Below, piece after piece: positions 52,593 through 61,595 of a stretch of 64,000 nucleotides of DNA. The DNA comes from Odoribacter lunatus (GTDB lineage: Bacteria; Bacteroidota; Bacteroidia; Bacteroidales; Marinifilaceae), in contig NZ_CALPCZ010000005.1 in the NCBI RefSeq assembly GCF_943193135.1, forward strand, positions 45,671 to 109,670, given 5' to 3'. The notes under the pieces are model-generated. The model had not been told where the DNA came from. It searched no databases and worked only from the letters and a program-made list of their open reading frames with translations. The position numbers and the translations under genes were made by a program. Position 1 is the stretch's first letter, and every line of letters starts with the position of its first letter.

Positions 52593-53633
52593 ATGTTTAG
52601 ATTTGCACATACAGAGCTGTTGTATTTGTTGGCGGTGATTCCGTTGCTGGTATTGTTTTACATCGTGATGCTGCGGCGGAAAAAGAAGGCTATTGCCGAG
52701 TTCGGAAATCCGGAGTTGTTGGCTCCTTTGATGCCGTTACTATCTTTTAAGAGGGGAGCATGGAAATTCATTATGGTATTGATTGCCCTGTTTTTCGTAA
52801 TAATCGGGGCCGCAGGACCTCAGTTCGGTTCCAAGTTGCAGCAGGTAAAGAAGAAAGGCGTGGAGCTGATGCTAGTGTTGGATGTGTCCAATTCGATGAT
52901 GGCGCAGGATATCAAACCGAGCCGTTTGGAAAAAGCGAAGCTGGCTATTTCCCGTATGATAGAAAAGTTGTCGGATGACAAGGTGGGGATGATTGTTTTT
53001 GCGGGGGATGCTTATGTGCAGTTGCCGATAACAACGGATTACTCTTCCGCCCGATTGTTTTTGTCGGGAATTAATACGGATATTGTTCCTGTACAGGGAA
53101 CGGCTATTGGTGCGGCCATTAATACGGCGGTGAGGTCATTTACGCCGGAGACGGAGACATCCAAAGCGATTATAGTGATTACCGACGGGGAGAACCACCA
53201 GGACGATGCGGTGGCGGCGGCCAGAGCGGCCAGAGAGAAGGGTATTTTTGTACATACCATAGGCATGGGACTGGAACAGGGCGCACCTATCCCGCAGAAA
53301 GGAAGTCCGGGGCAGTTTATGAAGGATGGCTCGGGAAATGTCGTTGTTTCCAAACTGGATGAATCCACCTTGCGGGAGGTAGCTAAAGCGGGAGAGGGAT
53401 TGTATATTCGTGCCAGCAATACGGATGTCGGGTTGAATACACTGCTGGATGAGGTGAACAGGATGGATAAATCGTTACTGGAGGAACGTGTTTACAGTGA
53501 CTATGCGGAAAAGTACCAATACTTTTTACTGGCGGGGCTGTTTTTTGTTTTTGTGGAATTTATGATTTTGGGACGGAAAAACCGTCATTTCATGAAGATT
53601 AATATTTTTAAAGACAGGACGATTAATGAATGA
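52593..53633 (+). CDS. batB: BatB VWA-domain membrane protein
   Basis: A 346-aa paralogue of BatA with the same plan: membrane segments near 6-25 and 55-75, a VWA domain with MIDAS VLDVSNSM near 90 and IIVITDGENHQDD near 190, and a C-terminal helix near 310-330. The DVSNSM form of the metal site is normal for BatB. It overlaps batC by 8 bases, so the two are probably translated together. Confidence 0.95.
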   Translation: MFRFAHTELLYLLAVIPLLVLFYIVMLRRKKKAIAEFGNPELLAPLMPLLSFKRGAWKFIMVLIALFFVIIGAAGPQFGSKLQQVKKKGVELMLVLDVSNSMMAQDIKPSRLEKAKLAISRMIEKLSDDKVGMIVFAGDAYVQLPITTDYSSARLFLSGINTDIVPVQGTAIGAAINTAVRSFTPETETSKAIIVITDGENHQDDAVAAARAAREKGIFVHTIGMGLEQGAPIPQKGSPGQFMKDGSGNVVVSKLDESTLREVAKAGEGLYIRASNTDVGLNTLLDEVNRMDKSLLEERVYSDYAEKYQYFLLAGLFFVFVEFMILGRKNRHFMKINIFKDRTINE

Positions 53634-54447
53634 GGTCATGAGATATACGTTAGTGATTATCGGTTTGTTGGTATGGATATTACCTGCCGCGGCTCAGCAG
53701 GAGAGGAAACTGATACGGGAAGGCAACAAATTGTATGAAGGGCAGGGATTTGAGAAAGCGGAAGTGGAATACCGGAAAGCATTGGATAAAAAGGCGGATT
53801 CGTTCGAGGCGGCTTTTAATCTGGGGGATGCATTGTATAAGCAGGAAAAGTATGACGAAGCCTTGCGGCAGTTTGCTGCATTAGCGGAAAAGACGACAGA
53901 TAAGGAGCGTTTGGGGCAGTTGTATCACAATATTGGCAATACATTGTTGTCTATGCAGAAAACGGATGAGAGTATCGAGGCGTACAAAGAATCGTTGAGG
54001 AATCGCCCGTCATCGGAAGAAACAAAGTATAATTTGGAATTTGCCCGCCAGCGGAAGCAGCAGGAGCAGCAAAACCAGAATCAGGATAATAAGGACAACA
54101 AGGATAATAAAGATAATCAAAACCAGGATAAGCAGAATCAAAACCAAGATAAAAACCAAGACCAAAACAAGGATAATAAGGAGCAGGATAAACAAGATCA
54201 GAATAAGCAAGATCAAGACAAGCAGAATAATCAGGATCAGGATAAAAATCAGCAGAACCAGGACAAGCAGGAGCGCGATAAGGGACAACAACAGCCACAG
54301 GAGCAGCAGGGAAAAATTTCAAAGGAGGATGCGCAGCGCTTGTTGGAGGCTTTGCAAAATGACGAGAAGAAGGTACAGGAGAAGGTGAGGAAAGAAAAAG
54401 TACAACAACAGAAGGCTAAAAAACAGAAAATCGAAAAAGATTGGTAA
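53626..54447 (+). CDS. batC: BatC tetratricopeptide protein with Q/N/D/K-rich tail
   Basis: A 273-aa periplasmic protein. Sec signal about 1-24 (cleavage near PAAAQ). Residues about 25-140 form TPR repeats (GDALYKQEKYDEALRQFAAL, IGNTLLSMQKTDESIEAYKE). Residues about 147-232 are almost purely Gln, Asn, Asp and Lys in short tandem units (QNQDNKDNKDN-like), a disordered linker. The end is basic-acidic coiled coil (KVQEKVRKEKVQQQKAKKQ). The TPR plus linker plan matches BatC; the linker is long and prone to length change. It starts inside the end of batB. Confidence 0.93.
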   Translation: MNEVMRYTLVIIGLLVWILPAAAQQERKLIREGNKLYEGQGFEKAEVEYRKALDKKADSFEAAFNLGDALYKQEKYDEALRQFAALAEKTTDKERLGQLYHNIGNTLLSMQKTDESIEAYKESLRNRPSSEETKYNLEFARQRKQQEQQNQNQDNKDNKDNKDNQNQDKQNQNQDKNQDQNKDNKEQDKQDQNKQDQDKQNNQDQDKNQQNQDKQERDKGQQQPQEQQGKISKEDAQRLLEALQNDEKKVQEKVRKEKVQQQKAKKQKIEKDW

Positions 54448-54487
54448 TTTTGCGCCATTTGATAAAAGGGTTATTAAATCGGAAAAA

Positions 54488-56308
54488 ATGAGGTGGAGTA
54501 TATTCTTATGGCTATTTCTGGCCGCCTTGACGGGGAAATCCCAATCTGTGGAATTCAAGGCGGAAGCTCCGGAAGTAGTGGAGATAGGTGAACAGTTTCG
54601 GCTGTCATACTCGTTGAATCAAAAGGGAACGAATTTGCAGGTGCCTACATTGGAAGGCTTTGATTTGCTTATGGGACCTCGTACGAGTACCTCGTCCAGT
54701 TTTTCAAGTATTAACGGGCAGGTATCTCAAAGTGTGTCATATACCTATACTTATGTATTGGAGGGTGTGAAAGAGGGGACGTTTCAGATTCCCGCGGCAA
54801 GAGTAACGGTAGACGGAAAGCAGTATAGTTCCAATACCTTGACGATACAGGTAGTAAAGGGAAACGGAAATGCGGCGCGGGGAAATGGGAACCGGGCGAC
54901 ACGTCCGGAGGCGGGAGCGAAAGTGTCGGATGAAAATCTTTTTGTAAAAGTGGATGTCAGCCGTAAGAGTCTGTTTATGGGAGAGAGTCTGGTGGCGACG
55001 ATAAAGGTATATACAAGAGTAGATTTGATTAATTTCGGGCAGAGTAAGTTTCCTTCTTTTTCGGGCTTTTTGTCGGAGGAAGTGCCTACGCCGCAGCGGG
55101 TGGAGTTATCGAGAGAGAACTACGACGGAAAAGTTTATAATGTGGGGGTAATCCGGAAACTCTTGTTGTTTCCGCAACATACGGGGGATATTACGATTGA
55201 GCCGTTTGACCTGGAATGTATTGTCCGGCAGCAATTGACAAACTCCCGCAGTTTCTTTGATGATTTCTTCGGAAATTATAAGGATGTCCGTGTCAGACGC
55301 TCCAGCCGCCCGGTAACGATTCATGTAAAAGAATTGCCATTGGAAGGACGTCCGGCGGATTTTAGCGGAACAGTAGGGCATGTTACGATGCGGACGTCAA
55401 TTTCAACCGATTCACTGAAGGCGAATGAGGCAATTACGTATAAGGTGATTTTTCAGGGAACGGGAAACTTGAAGTTGATAGAGGTTCCGAATGTTCATTT
55501 CCCTGCCGATTTCGAGAGTTATGAGCCTAAGGTGACGAAGGATGTGAATACGGGTGAAAACGGTATGGCGGGAACGGTTACCTATGAATATTTGTTGATT
55601 CCGCGTTATGCGGGAGATTATACGATTCCTCCCGTGCGTTTCTCTTATTATGACACACGTACGAATGCTTATAAGACACTGCGGGGAAATGAGTATAATA
55701 TCCATGTAGAGAAAGGAGCGGGCGGAAATTCACCGGAGGGGAACGTGGCTTCCGTACAGTCATTTAAGAGAGAAGAAGTCCGTCAGTTGGGAAAGGATAT
55801 ACGCTATATCAAAACCGGTGATTTGGACTTATATGAGAAAGGAAGCGGGTTTTACGGAACAATGGCTTATTGGCTTGCTTTTGCGGTTCCTTTTGTATTG
55901 TTTGTCCTTGGTTCTTTGATAACCCGTCGCCGGATTAAAGCAAATGCCGATGTGGCACGGGTGAAAAATAAGGGAGCGAACAAGATGGCCAAGAAGCGCA
56001 TGAAGATTGCCGCTGTGGCGATGAAAAACCGTAATCCGGAAGTCTTCTACGAGGAAGTACTGAAAGGCTTGTGGGGCTATGTAAGCGATAAACTCAATGT
56101 GGATAAAGCCGAGTTGAACAGGGATAATATAAGTGAGATTCTGCAATACAAATCGGTGAACAACGACATGATTCAAGAGTTTATAAATGTTCTGGATACG
56201 TGTGAATTTGCCCGTTACGCACCGGGTGGCAAGTCGGCACAAGAGATGGAGAAAGTGTACCGGGACAGTATAGATATAATAACCAGACTTGATAAGGTGA
56301 TAAAATAA
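54488..56308 (+). CDS. batD: BatD beta-rich membrane protein
   Basis: A 606-aa protein with a Sec signal (about 1-19), a large periplasmic beta-sandwich region (20-450: FDLLMGPRTSTSSSFSSING is a typical BatD block), one membrane helix (about 455-478, YWLAFAVPFVLFVLGSLI), and a cytoplasmic helical domain to the end. It matches the BatD/DUF4381-like oxygen-tolerance protein. Gap to batE is 6 bases. Together with BatABC it probably forms a membrane complex. Confidence 0.93.
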   Translation: MRWSIFLWLFLAALTGKSQSVEFKAEAPEVVEIGEQFRLSYSLNQKGTNLQVPTLEGFDLLMGPRTSTSSSFSSINGQVSQSVSYTYTYVLEGVKEGTFQIPAARVTVDGKQYSSNTLTIQVVKGNGNAARGNGNRATRPEAGAKVSDENLFVKVDVSRKSLFMGESLVATIKVYTRVDLINFGQSKFPSFSGFLSEEVPTPQRVELSRENYDGKVYNVGVIRKLLLFPQHTGDITIEPFDLECIVRQQLTNSRSFFDDFFGNYKDVRVRRSSRPVTIHVKELPLEGRPADFSGTVGHVTMRTSISTDSLKANEAITYKVIFQGTGNLKLIEVPNVHFPADFESYEPKVTKDVNTGENGMAGTVTYEYLLIPRYAGDYTIPPVRFSYYDTRTNAYKTLRGNEYNIHVEKGAGGNSPEGNVASVQSFKREEVRQLGKDIRYIKTGDLDLYEKGSGFYGTMAYWLAFAVPFVLFVLGSLITRRRIKANADVARVKNKGANKMAKKRMKIAAVAMKNRNPEVFYEEVLKGLWGYVSDKLNVDKAELNRDNISEILQYKSVNNDMIQEFINVLDTCEFARYAPGGKSAQEMEKVYRDSIDIITRLDKVIK

Positions 56309-56314
56309 TTAGGA

Positions 56315-57067
56315 ATGAAAAAATTATTGCTCATATTACCGTTTATATTATGGACCTTGCTGGGAGCAGCCCAACCGTTGGATTTGCCACTGGAGGCGGA
56401 AGTTTTTTATCGTGAAGGGAAGTATGAAGATGCTGCCAATACGTATGCTAAAATTTTGTCCGCCGGAATGGAATCTGCCCGGTTGTATTATAATTTGGGA
56501 AACTGTTACTATAAGTTGGGAGAGAATACAAAAGCAATCTTGAATTATGAACGTTCGCTTTTGCTTAATCCGGGGGATGCCGATGCGCGCTATAATCTGA
56601 AAATGGCACAGGAACAGATTGTGGATAAAATCGAAGTACTTCCCGAAATCTTCTTTTTGCGGTGGTATAAAGCACTGGTGACTTATTTCTCCGCCGACCA
56701 GTGGGCTTATATCTCATTAGGGTGGTTTTTAGTCTTTTTGGGAATGCTTGCCCTGTTTTTTTATTCCGCCCGTTCCTTCTGGAAAAAAATCGGTTTCACG
56801 GTGGGGATTATCGCTTTGTTCTTCACGGTAATGTCCGTGATTTTTACCGTAAAGCAAAATCATAGATTTACGGAGAGAGAATACGGGATAATCATGACAC
56901 CGAGCGTGACGGTGAAAGGAGCTCCTGATAATAGCGGCACGGATCTTTTCTTAATTCATGAAGGCTTGAAAGTACATATAGTGGGGACATTGGGTGATTG
57001 GGTAAACATTCGTCTGGTAGATGGCAATGAAGGGTGGATAGCGAAAAAAGATGTGGAGAAAATCTGA
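56315..57067 (+). CDS. batE: BatE TPR and SH3-like membrane protein
   Basis: A 250-aa protein ending the cluster. Sec signal (about 1-19), TPR repeats at about 22-105 (FYREGKYEDAANTYAKIL, NLGNCYYKLGENTKAILNYE), two membrane helices (about 130-150 and 160-182), and an SH3-like domain at about 190-250 (VTVKGAPDNSGTDLFLIHEG, GDWVNIRLVDGNEGWI). This is the BatE plan. No clear terminator was seen before the dnaX promoter. Confidence 0.93.
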   Translation: MKKLLLILPFILWTLLGAAQPLDLPLEAEVFYREGKYEDAANTYAKILSAGMESARLYYNLGNCYYKLGENTKAILNYERSLLLNPGDADARYNLKMAQEQIVDKIEVLPEIFFLRWYKALVTYFSADQWAYISLGWFLVFLGMLALFFYSARSFWKKIGFTVGIIALFFTVMSVIFTVKQNHRFTEREYGIIMTPSVTVKGAPDNSGTDLFLIHEGLKVHIVGTLGDWVNIRLVDGNEGWIAKKDVEKI

Positions 57068-57082
57068 TTATTTGCTATTGTG

Positions 57083-57114
57083 TTTGCTAAAACAACAAAA
57101 GCTTCTTACTTTTA
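57083..57114 (+). promoter_or_regulatory. Promoter of dnaX
   Basis: TTTG at 57083-57086, a 20-base spacer and TACTTTTA at 57107-57114, one base off the TAnnTTTG consensus. Transcription would start near 57121, 15 bases before the ATG. Confidence 0.5.
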
Positions 57115-57135
57115 CGTGCTCGAATAGATTTATGT

Positions 57136-58245
57136 ATGGATAATTTTATCGTTTCGGCAAGAAAATACCGTCCTGCCAGTTTTGATACCGTTGTGGGGCA
57201 ATTGTCGATTACTTCGACGTTGAGAAATGCGATTGCGAATCATCAATTGGCACAGGCTTATCTGTTTTGCGGGCCTCGCGGAGTGGGTAAGACGACGTGT
57301 GCGCGTATTTTTGCCAAGACGATTAATTGCATGAACTTGCAGCCGAATGCGGAGCCTTGCAATGAGTGTGAATCCTGTCAGGCTTTTAATGCGGGACGCT
57401 CGTTGAATATCCATGAATTGGACGCAGCCTCCAACAACAGTGTGGATGATATACGCGGCTTGGTGGAACAGGTGCGTATATTGCCCCAGGTCGGGAAATA
57501 CAGTGTGTATATCATTGACGAGGTACACATGTTGAGTACTTCGGCTTTCAATGCTTTTTTGAAGACATTGGAGGAACCTCCTGCCCATGCTATTTTTATA
57601 TTGGCGACGACGGAAAAGCATAAGATTTTGCCGACCATCTTGTCGCGCTGTCAGATATACGACTTCAACCGGATGAAAGTGGGGGATACGGTGGAGCATT
57701 TGAAATATATAGCAGGAAAAGAAGGGGTTGTAGCAGAAGAAGAGGCGTTGGATGTGATAGCACAGAAAGCCGACGGGGCAATGCGTGATGCACTTTCCAT
57801 ATTTGACCAGGTAGTAAGCTTTTGCGGGAAGGAACTGACCTATGATAAGGTAATAGAGAACCTGAACGTATTGGATTATGATTATTATTTCCGTCTGACG
57901 GATTTATTTTATAACGGCAAAGTCTCGGAATCCTTGCTTCTTTTTAATGAAATACTGGAGAAAGGATTTGATGCGGGGCATTTGTTGGCGGGGTTGGGAA
58001 AGCATTTCCGGGATGTATTGGTATCCAAAGACCCGGCAACCGTACAATTGCTGGAGGTAAGTGCGAGCATCAAGGCGCGGTACGCCAAACAGGCGGAAAT
58101 CTGTAGCGTCGATTTCCTGTATGATGCATTGAAGATTGTAGAGCAGTGTGAGATGCAATACAAAGTGCGCATCGAAAAGCGATTGTGTGTGGAGGTGGCC
58201 TTTATTCAATTATGCCAGATTAATGAGTTAAAAAAAAAAATCTGA
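57136..58245 (+). CDS. dnaX: DNA polymerase III subunit gamma (short dnaX product)
   Basis: Clamp-loader ATPase. The in-frame product is 369 aa, ending NELKKKI at a TGA just after an A11 tract. Walker A is GPRGVGKTTCARIF near 45; zinc-binding cysteines are in CMNLQPNAEPCNECESC near 62-79; Walker B is VYIIDEVHMLS near 115; sensor 1 ILATTEKHKILPTILSRC near 155; sensor 2 GAMRDALSIFD near 215. Domains I-III are complete, so this is a functional gamma-sized protein. The usual tau C-terminal part follows in the -1 frame (see next features). Confidence 0.95.
   Translation: MDNFIVSARKYRPASFDTVVGQLSITSTLRNAIANHQLAQAYLFCGPRGVGKTTCARIFAKTINCMNLQPNAEPCNECESCQAFNAGRSLNIHELDAASNNSVDDIRGLVEQVRILPQVGKYSVYIIDEVHMLSTSAFNAFLKTLEEPPAHAIFILATTEKHKILPTILSRCQIYDFNRMKVGDTVEHLKYIAGKEGVVAEEEALDVIAQKADGAMRDALSIFDQVVSFCGKELTYDKVIENLNVLDYDYYFRLTDLFYNGKVSESLLLFNEILEKGFDAGHLLAGLGKHFRDVLVSKDPATVQLLEVSASIKARYAKQAEICSVDFLYDALKIVEQCEMQYKVRIEKRLCVEVAFIQLCQINELKKKI
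58228..58245 (+). promoter_or_regulatory. dnaX: A11 slippage site in dnaX
   Basis: TTA is followed by A residues from 58230 to 58240 (11 in a row), then TCTGA. In the dnaX frame it reads Leu-Lys-Lys-Lys-Ile-stop. Slipping by -1, or transcripts with one A fewer or two more, instead reads Lys-Asn-Leu-Ile-Leu-Pro and continues into the tau part. Thermus dnaX is known to use transcriptional slippage on an A9 run, and E. coli a ribosomal -1 shift. Confidence 0.75.
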
Positions 58246-58847
58246 TTCTTCCCGATAAAAAGCTCTTGAAAATAGAAAGCTTTGCCGGTAAATTTCAAAC
58301 CGCTGATACGCCGGTGGAAGTGAAACAGCCGGAACCGGTAGCCGCAATCAAAGTCCGTCAGGAAGAGAAATTAAAACCCTCTTCTTCTTTTAAACTCAAA
58401 GAGGCTTTTGCTGAATCTTCCCAATTATATGTTAATAAGAAAAATGTTGTTACGGAACAAAAAATTGTTCTGGAAGCTCGTGACCCGTTTGACGTAGAAA
58501 AAGTAGAGAAGGCCTACGACGATTACATCCGGATGCACAAACCGGAAACAACGGTCATGGTGGCATTGAAAGCGCACAGACCCATTATTTGCGGGGAAGA
58601 AATATGTATCGAAGTGGATAATCAATTGCAGCAGGAACGGTTGGAGGCGTTAAAAATCGGATTACAAAATGTGTTGATAAAAAGTTTGAATAACGGTGCG
58701 GTTTCTTTGACCTTGAAATTTTTTGACGACAAGAATGGTGTACAGGAAAAGAAGCTGATAACAGCACAGGATAAACTGGAGCATTTTATCCGGGAAAATC
58801 CGGTAGTAGGTAAAATGTGCGAAATGTTCGGGTTACAGATAGATTAA
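58236..58847 (+). CDS. dnaX: Tau-specific C-terminal part of DnaX (-1 frame)
   Basis: An open frame that joins dnaX without a stop from the A11 tract to 58847 (about 200 residues). It is rich in a linker (VEVKQPEPVAAIKVRQEEKL) followed by a folded end: DPFDVEKVEKAYDDYIRMHK, ICGEEICIEVDNQLQQERLE and a final ENPVVGKMCEMFGLQID. This matches the C-terminal region of Bacteroidota DnaX, which contacts polymerase III alpha and DnaB in tau. With the frameshift the tau product is about 570 aa, a usual length. The in-frame TTG at 58266 is unlikely as an independent start. Confidence 0.8.
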   Translation, partial: KNLILPDKKLLKIESFAGKFQTADTPVEVKQPEPVAAIKVRQEEKLKPSSSFKLKEAFAESSQLYVNKKNVVTEQKIVLEARDPFDVEKVEKAYDDYIRMHKPETTVMVALKAHRPIICGEEICIEVDNQLQQERLEALKIGLQNVLIKSLNNGAVSLTLKFFDDKNGVQEKKLITAQDKLEHFIRENPVVGKMCEMFGLQID

Positions 58848-58869
58848 AGTATAAATATAATATATCAGG

Positions 58870-60774
58870 ATGATGAGAAAGTTTGCTGTTTTTTTATGTC
58901 TCATAGTCTGCCTGTATATGGCGACGGAGGAAGGAAAGGCACAAAGAAAAGTGGTAACGGCGGCGGAAAAAGTGATGTTGTTTATTGACGGAGCCCAAGT
59001 AGTACGAACGAAACAGATTGAAATACCGGCAGGGAATTCATCTTTGCTGTTTACCGGACTTTCGCCTTATCTTGACGCCCGGAGTATGCAGGTCAGTGCG
59101 AAGGGAAAACTTACTATTACATCCGTGAATGCACAATATAACTATCTTGACAGCGTAGCAGTCAGCCGCCGGCTGGAGCAATTGCAACAAGAGTTGAAAA
59201 AAGTGGCGAAGCAGCGGGAAGAACAGGAGAAAGCGTTGGCTGTCGTGAAAGCGGAACAAGAAATGTTAAAAACCAATTGTACGTTGGGCGGTAAGGGATA
59301 TACACCCTCATTGGGGGCAATTCGGGAAGCAACAACTTATTTTGCCGAACGTATGAAAGTACTTACAACCGAAGAACTTGCTATCCGTAATCGATTGGAG
59401 GAACTGGCCGGCCGTCAGCAGCAACTGACGCGTGAGCAAGCCCAGGTGAAGGGCAAGGACATGAAACGCAGCGGGGAAATTCTTGTTGGTGTTCATGCTC
59501 CTGCCGCTTGTACGGCAACATTTACCCTAAGCTATTACGTAAAGAACGCCGGATGGTTTCCGTCGTATGACATTCGGTCGGGCAGCCTCTCCGAACCGCT
59601 TACCATTATCTATAAAGCCAACATTTTTCAGCACACGGGAGAGGAATGGAAAGACGTTGCCTTGTCACTTTCATCCTCCAATCCTTCCACCGGCAATGTG
59701 GCGCCCCGTTTGATGCCTTACCGCTTGAACTACGGGTGGACAGCTCCGGTATACAGTCGTGAGTTGAATGGAAATATAGTGTCGGGCAGAATTTCGGATG
59801 CCGAAACGAATGAACCTTTAATCGGTGCGACAGTCCGGATACCGGGAACAACCGTGGGGTGTGCCACCGATGTGGACGGTCGTTATTCTCTTACATTGCC
59901 TGATGGACAAAACCGGTTGGAGGTTGCATACGTCGGCTATGCCTCGCAGACGGTTTATGCGCACAGCAGTACGCTTAACATCCGTTTGCGTCCGGACAAG
60001 GGAAATCTGGAGGAAGTAGTTGTCACCGGTTACGGAACGGCACGGAAAGCGCTGAATGGCCGGGTTGCCGGTGTGGCTGCGACTATGGCTGCTCGGATGG
60101 ATGACATGGAAGAGGCGGAACTGGCGGATGAAAGCATAGCCATGGAGGTCGAACAGACCCGGCAGCCGACAGGGTTTGAATTTAGCATCAAAATGCCTTA
60201 TACCGTTCTTTCGGACAATAAACCCGTTGTGGCTGAAATAGGCCGGTATGATTTGCCTGCTGTTTATGCTTACCAATCTACGCCGAAGATTGATAAAGAC
60301 GCTTTTCTTATGGCACAGGTGACGGATTGGAATAAATTAAATCTGCTGGAAGGAGAAGCCAATATCTATTTTGAAGGCACATTTATAGGCAAATCCATAC
60401 TTGATGTGAATACCTCCGGCGATACGCTTTCGTTTGCTTTGGGACGTGACCGGCAGATTGCTGTACAGCGTACGAAAGAAAATGAATATACGTCGCGTAA
60501 ATTAATAGGCTCGACACAAACACAAACCATAGGTTGGAAAATATCTGTTCGTAACAACCGTTTACAGGCGGTAGAACTGACACTCTACGACCAATTGCCT
60601 GTTTCCGCAAACAGCAGCATTGTCGTAACGGCGGAAGAGGTGAGTGGTGCAAAGGTAAACAGTGATACAGGAATCGTTACCTGGTTATTGACACTGCAAC
60701 CGGGAGAACAGCGAGACCTGACCTTGCGTTATAAAGTGAAATATCCGAAAGACCGGCGACTGCTAGTGGAATAA
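58870..60774 (+). CDS. MuiA-like DUF4139 protein with embedded CarboxypepD_reg domain
   Basis: A 634-aa exported protein. Sec signal about 1-24. Residues about 30-110 resemble DUF4140 (VMLFIDGAQVVRTKQIEIPA), followed by a long coiled coil (100-200) and the DUF4139 beta domain (about 205-634: YYVKNAGWFPSYDIR near 225, and LTLRYKVKYPKDRRLL at the end). In the middle (about 300-390) sits a CarboxypepD_reg-like domain (SGRISDAETNEPLIGATVRI) ending in LEEVVVTGYGTARK, the SusC TonB-box and plug start. Mucoidy-inhibitor family; molecular role unknown. Confidence 0.85.
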   Translation: MMRKFAVFLCLIVCLYMATEEGKAQRKVVTAAEKVMLFIDGAQVVRTKQIEIPAGNSSLLFTGLSPYLDARSMQVSAKGKLTITSVNAQYNYLDSVAVSRRLEQLQQELKKVAKQREEQEKALAVVKAEQEMLKTNCTLGGKGYTPSLGAIREATTYFAERMKVLTTEELAIRNRLEELAGRQQQLTREQAQVKGKDMKRSGEILVGVHAPAACTATFTLSYYVKNAGWFPSYDIRSGSLSEPLTIIYKANIFQHTGEEWKDVALSLSSSNPSTGNVAPRLMPYRLNYGWTAPVYSRELNGNIVSGRISDAETNEPLIGATVRIPGTTVGCATDVDGRYSLTLPDGQNRLEVAYVGYASQTVYAHSSTLNIRLRPDKGNLEEVVVTGYGTARKALNGRVAGVAATMAARMDDMEEAELADESIAMEVEQTRQPTGFEFSIKMPYTVLSDNKPVVAEIGRYDLPAVYAYQSTPKIDKDAFLMAQVTDWNKLNLLEGEANIYFEGTFIGKSILDVNTSGDTLSFALGRDRQIAVQRTKENEYTSRKLIGSTQTQTIGWKISVRNNRLQAVELTLYDQLPVSANSSIVVTAEEVSGAKVNSDTGIVTWLLTLQPGEQRDLTLRYKVKYPKDRRLLVE

Positions 60775-60799
60775 GCCTTTAAACTTCGCGGAGAATTTA

Positions 60800-60807
60800 T
60801 ATATTTG
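60800..60807 (+). promoter_or_regulatory. -7 promoter element of porT
   Basis: TATATTTG (TAnnTTTG), 30 bases before the porT ATG. Confidence 0.55.
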
Positions 60808-60837
60808 TGACGGAATAAAACTGAAGGGACAGCATTT

Positions 60838-61569
60838 ATGCGGTTTATTTTTAAGTTATTGGCGATTACGGCATTGATTTTCTCATTGTCCTGCAAGGCA
60901 AAGGGGCAGGAAGTGTTGCGTAACACCAGTATACTTAACTATCAGCGGGGAGACCATACATTTATGCACTTCGGTTTTAATCTCGGCGTAAACTATATGG
61001 ACTATCGGATGATATTTTCCGGCAAAAATCCATTGCGGGCAGAGGCGGGAAAATTGGAAGTGGGGTTTCTGGTCGGTATTATTTCCGAATTGCGGGTGAC
61101 GGATGATTTGGGATTGCGTTTTTTGCCGGGCTTGGAATTTGCTACCCGAAGAACCATATTTACGCATGTTCCGGAAGTAGAGGAGAATAAAATGGAAAAT
61201 TTTAACGAATCAGTCTACATCACGCTCCCTTTTATGATGAAATACAAGGCCAAGCGTATCAATAACTTCAGACCTTATATGGCGGCGGGGCCGAGTTTGA
61301 AATATGACTTTCACGGACATCGTACAATCGACCCCGAAAGAGGGGTATATCTGAGGACAAAACCGGTGGACGTATTTTTGGAAACCGCTCTGGGATGTGA
61401 TTTTTACTTACCTTACTTTAAATTCGGGATGGAGCTTCGTTTTGCGTGGGGCTTGACGGACATACTGGTGAAGAAGCATGACTTAAAGAATCCGGGTTAT
61501 GAAATGTACACGGACGCCTTGAAAAAAATGAAAGCCCGGATGTTTACCGTCTGTTTTAATTTTGAGTAG
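60838..61569 (+). CDS. porT: PorT-type outer-membrane protein (type IX secretion)
   Basis: A 243-aa outer-membrane beta-barrel. Sec signal about 1-23. The rest alternates polar and aromatic residues typical of barrel strands (HFGFNLGVNYMDYRM, EVGFLVGIISELRV, ending MFTVCFNFE). The length and layout match PorT of Porphyromonas, a component of the type IX secretion system. Other por/spr genes are not adjacent, which is common because T9SS genes are scattered. A general porin of the PorT fold is the alternative. Confidence 0.85.
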   Translation: MRFIFKLLAITALIFSLSCKAKGQEVLRNTSILNYQRGDHTFMHFGFNLGVNYMDYRMIFSGKNPLRAEAGKLEVGFLVGIISELRVTDDLGLRFLPGLEFATRRTIFTHVPEVEENKMENFNESVYITLPFMMKYKAKRINNFRPYMAAGPSLKYDFHGHRTIDPERGVYLRTKPVDVFLETALGCDFYLPYFKFGMELRFAWGLTDILVKKHDLKNPGYEMYTDALKKMKARMFTVCFNFE

Positions 61570-61595
61570 AAAATAGAAGGGAGATATTATCGGCG

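Noticed and set aside
54010..54291. 93-aa minus-strand frame of almost pure Leu/Ile/Val
   Set aside because: It is the antisense of the Q/N/D/K repeats in batC, a composition artefact.
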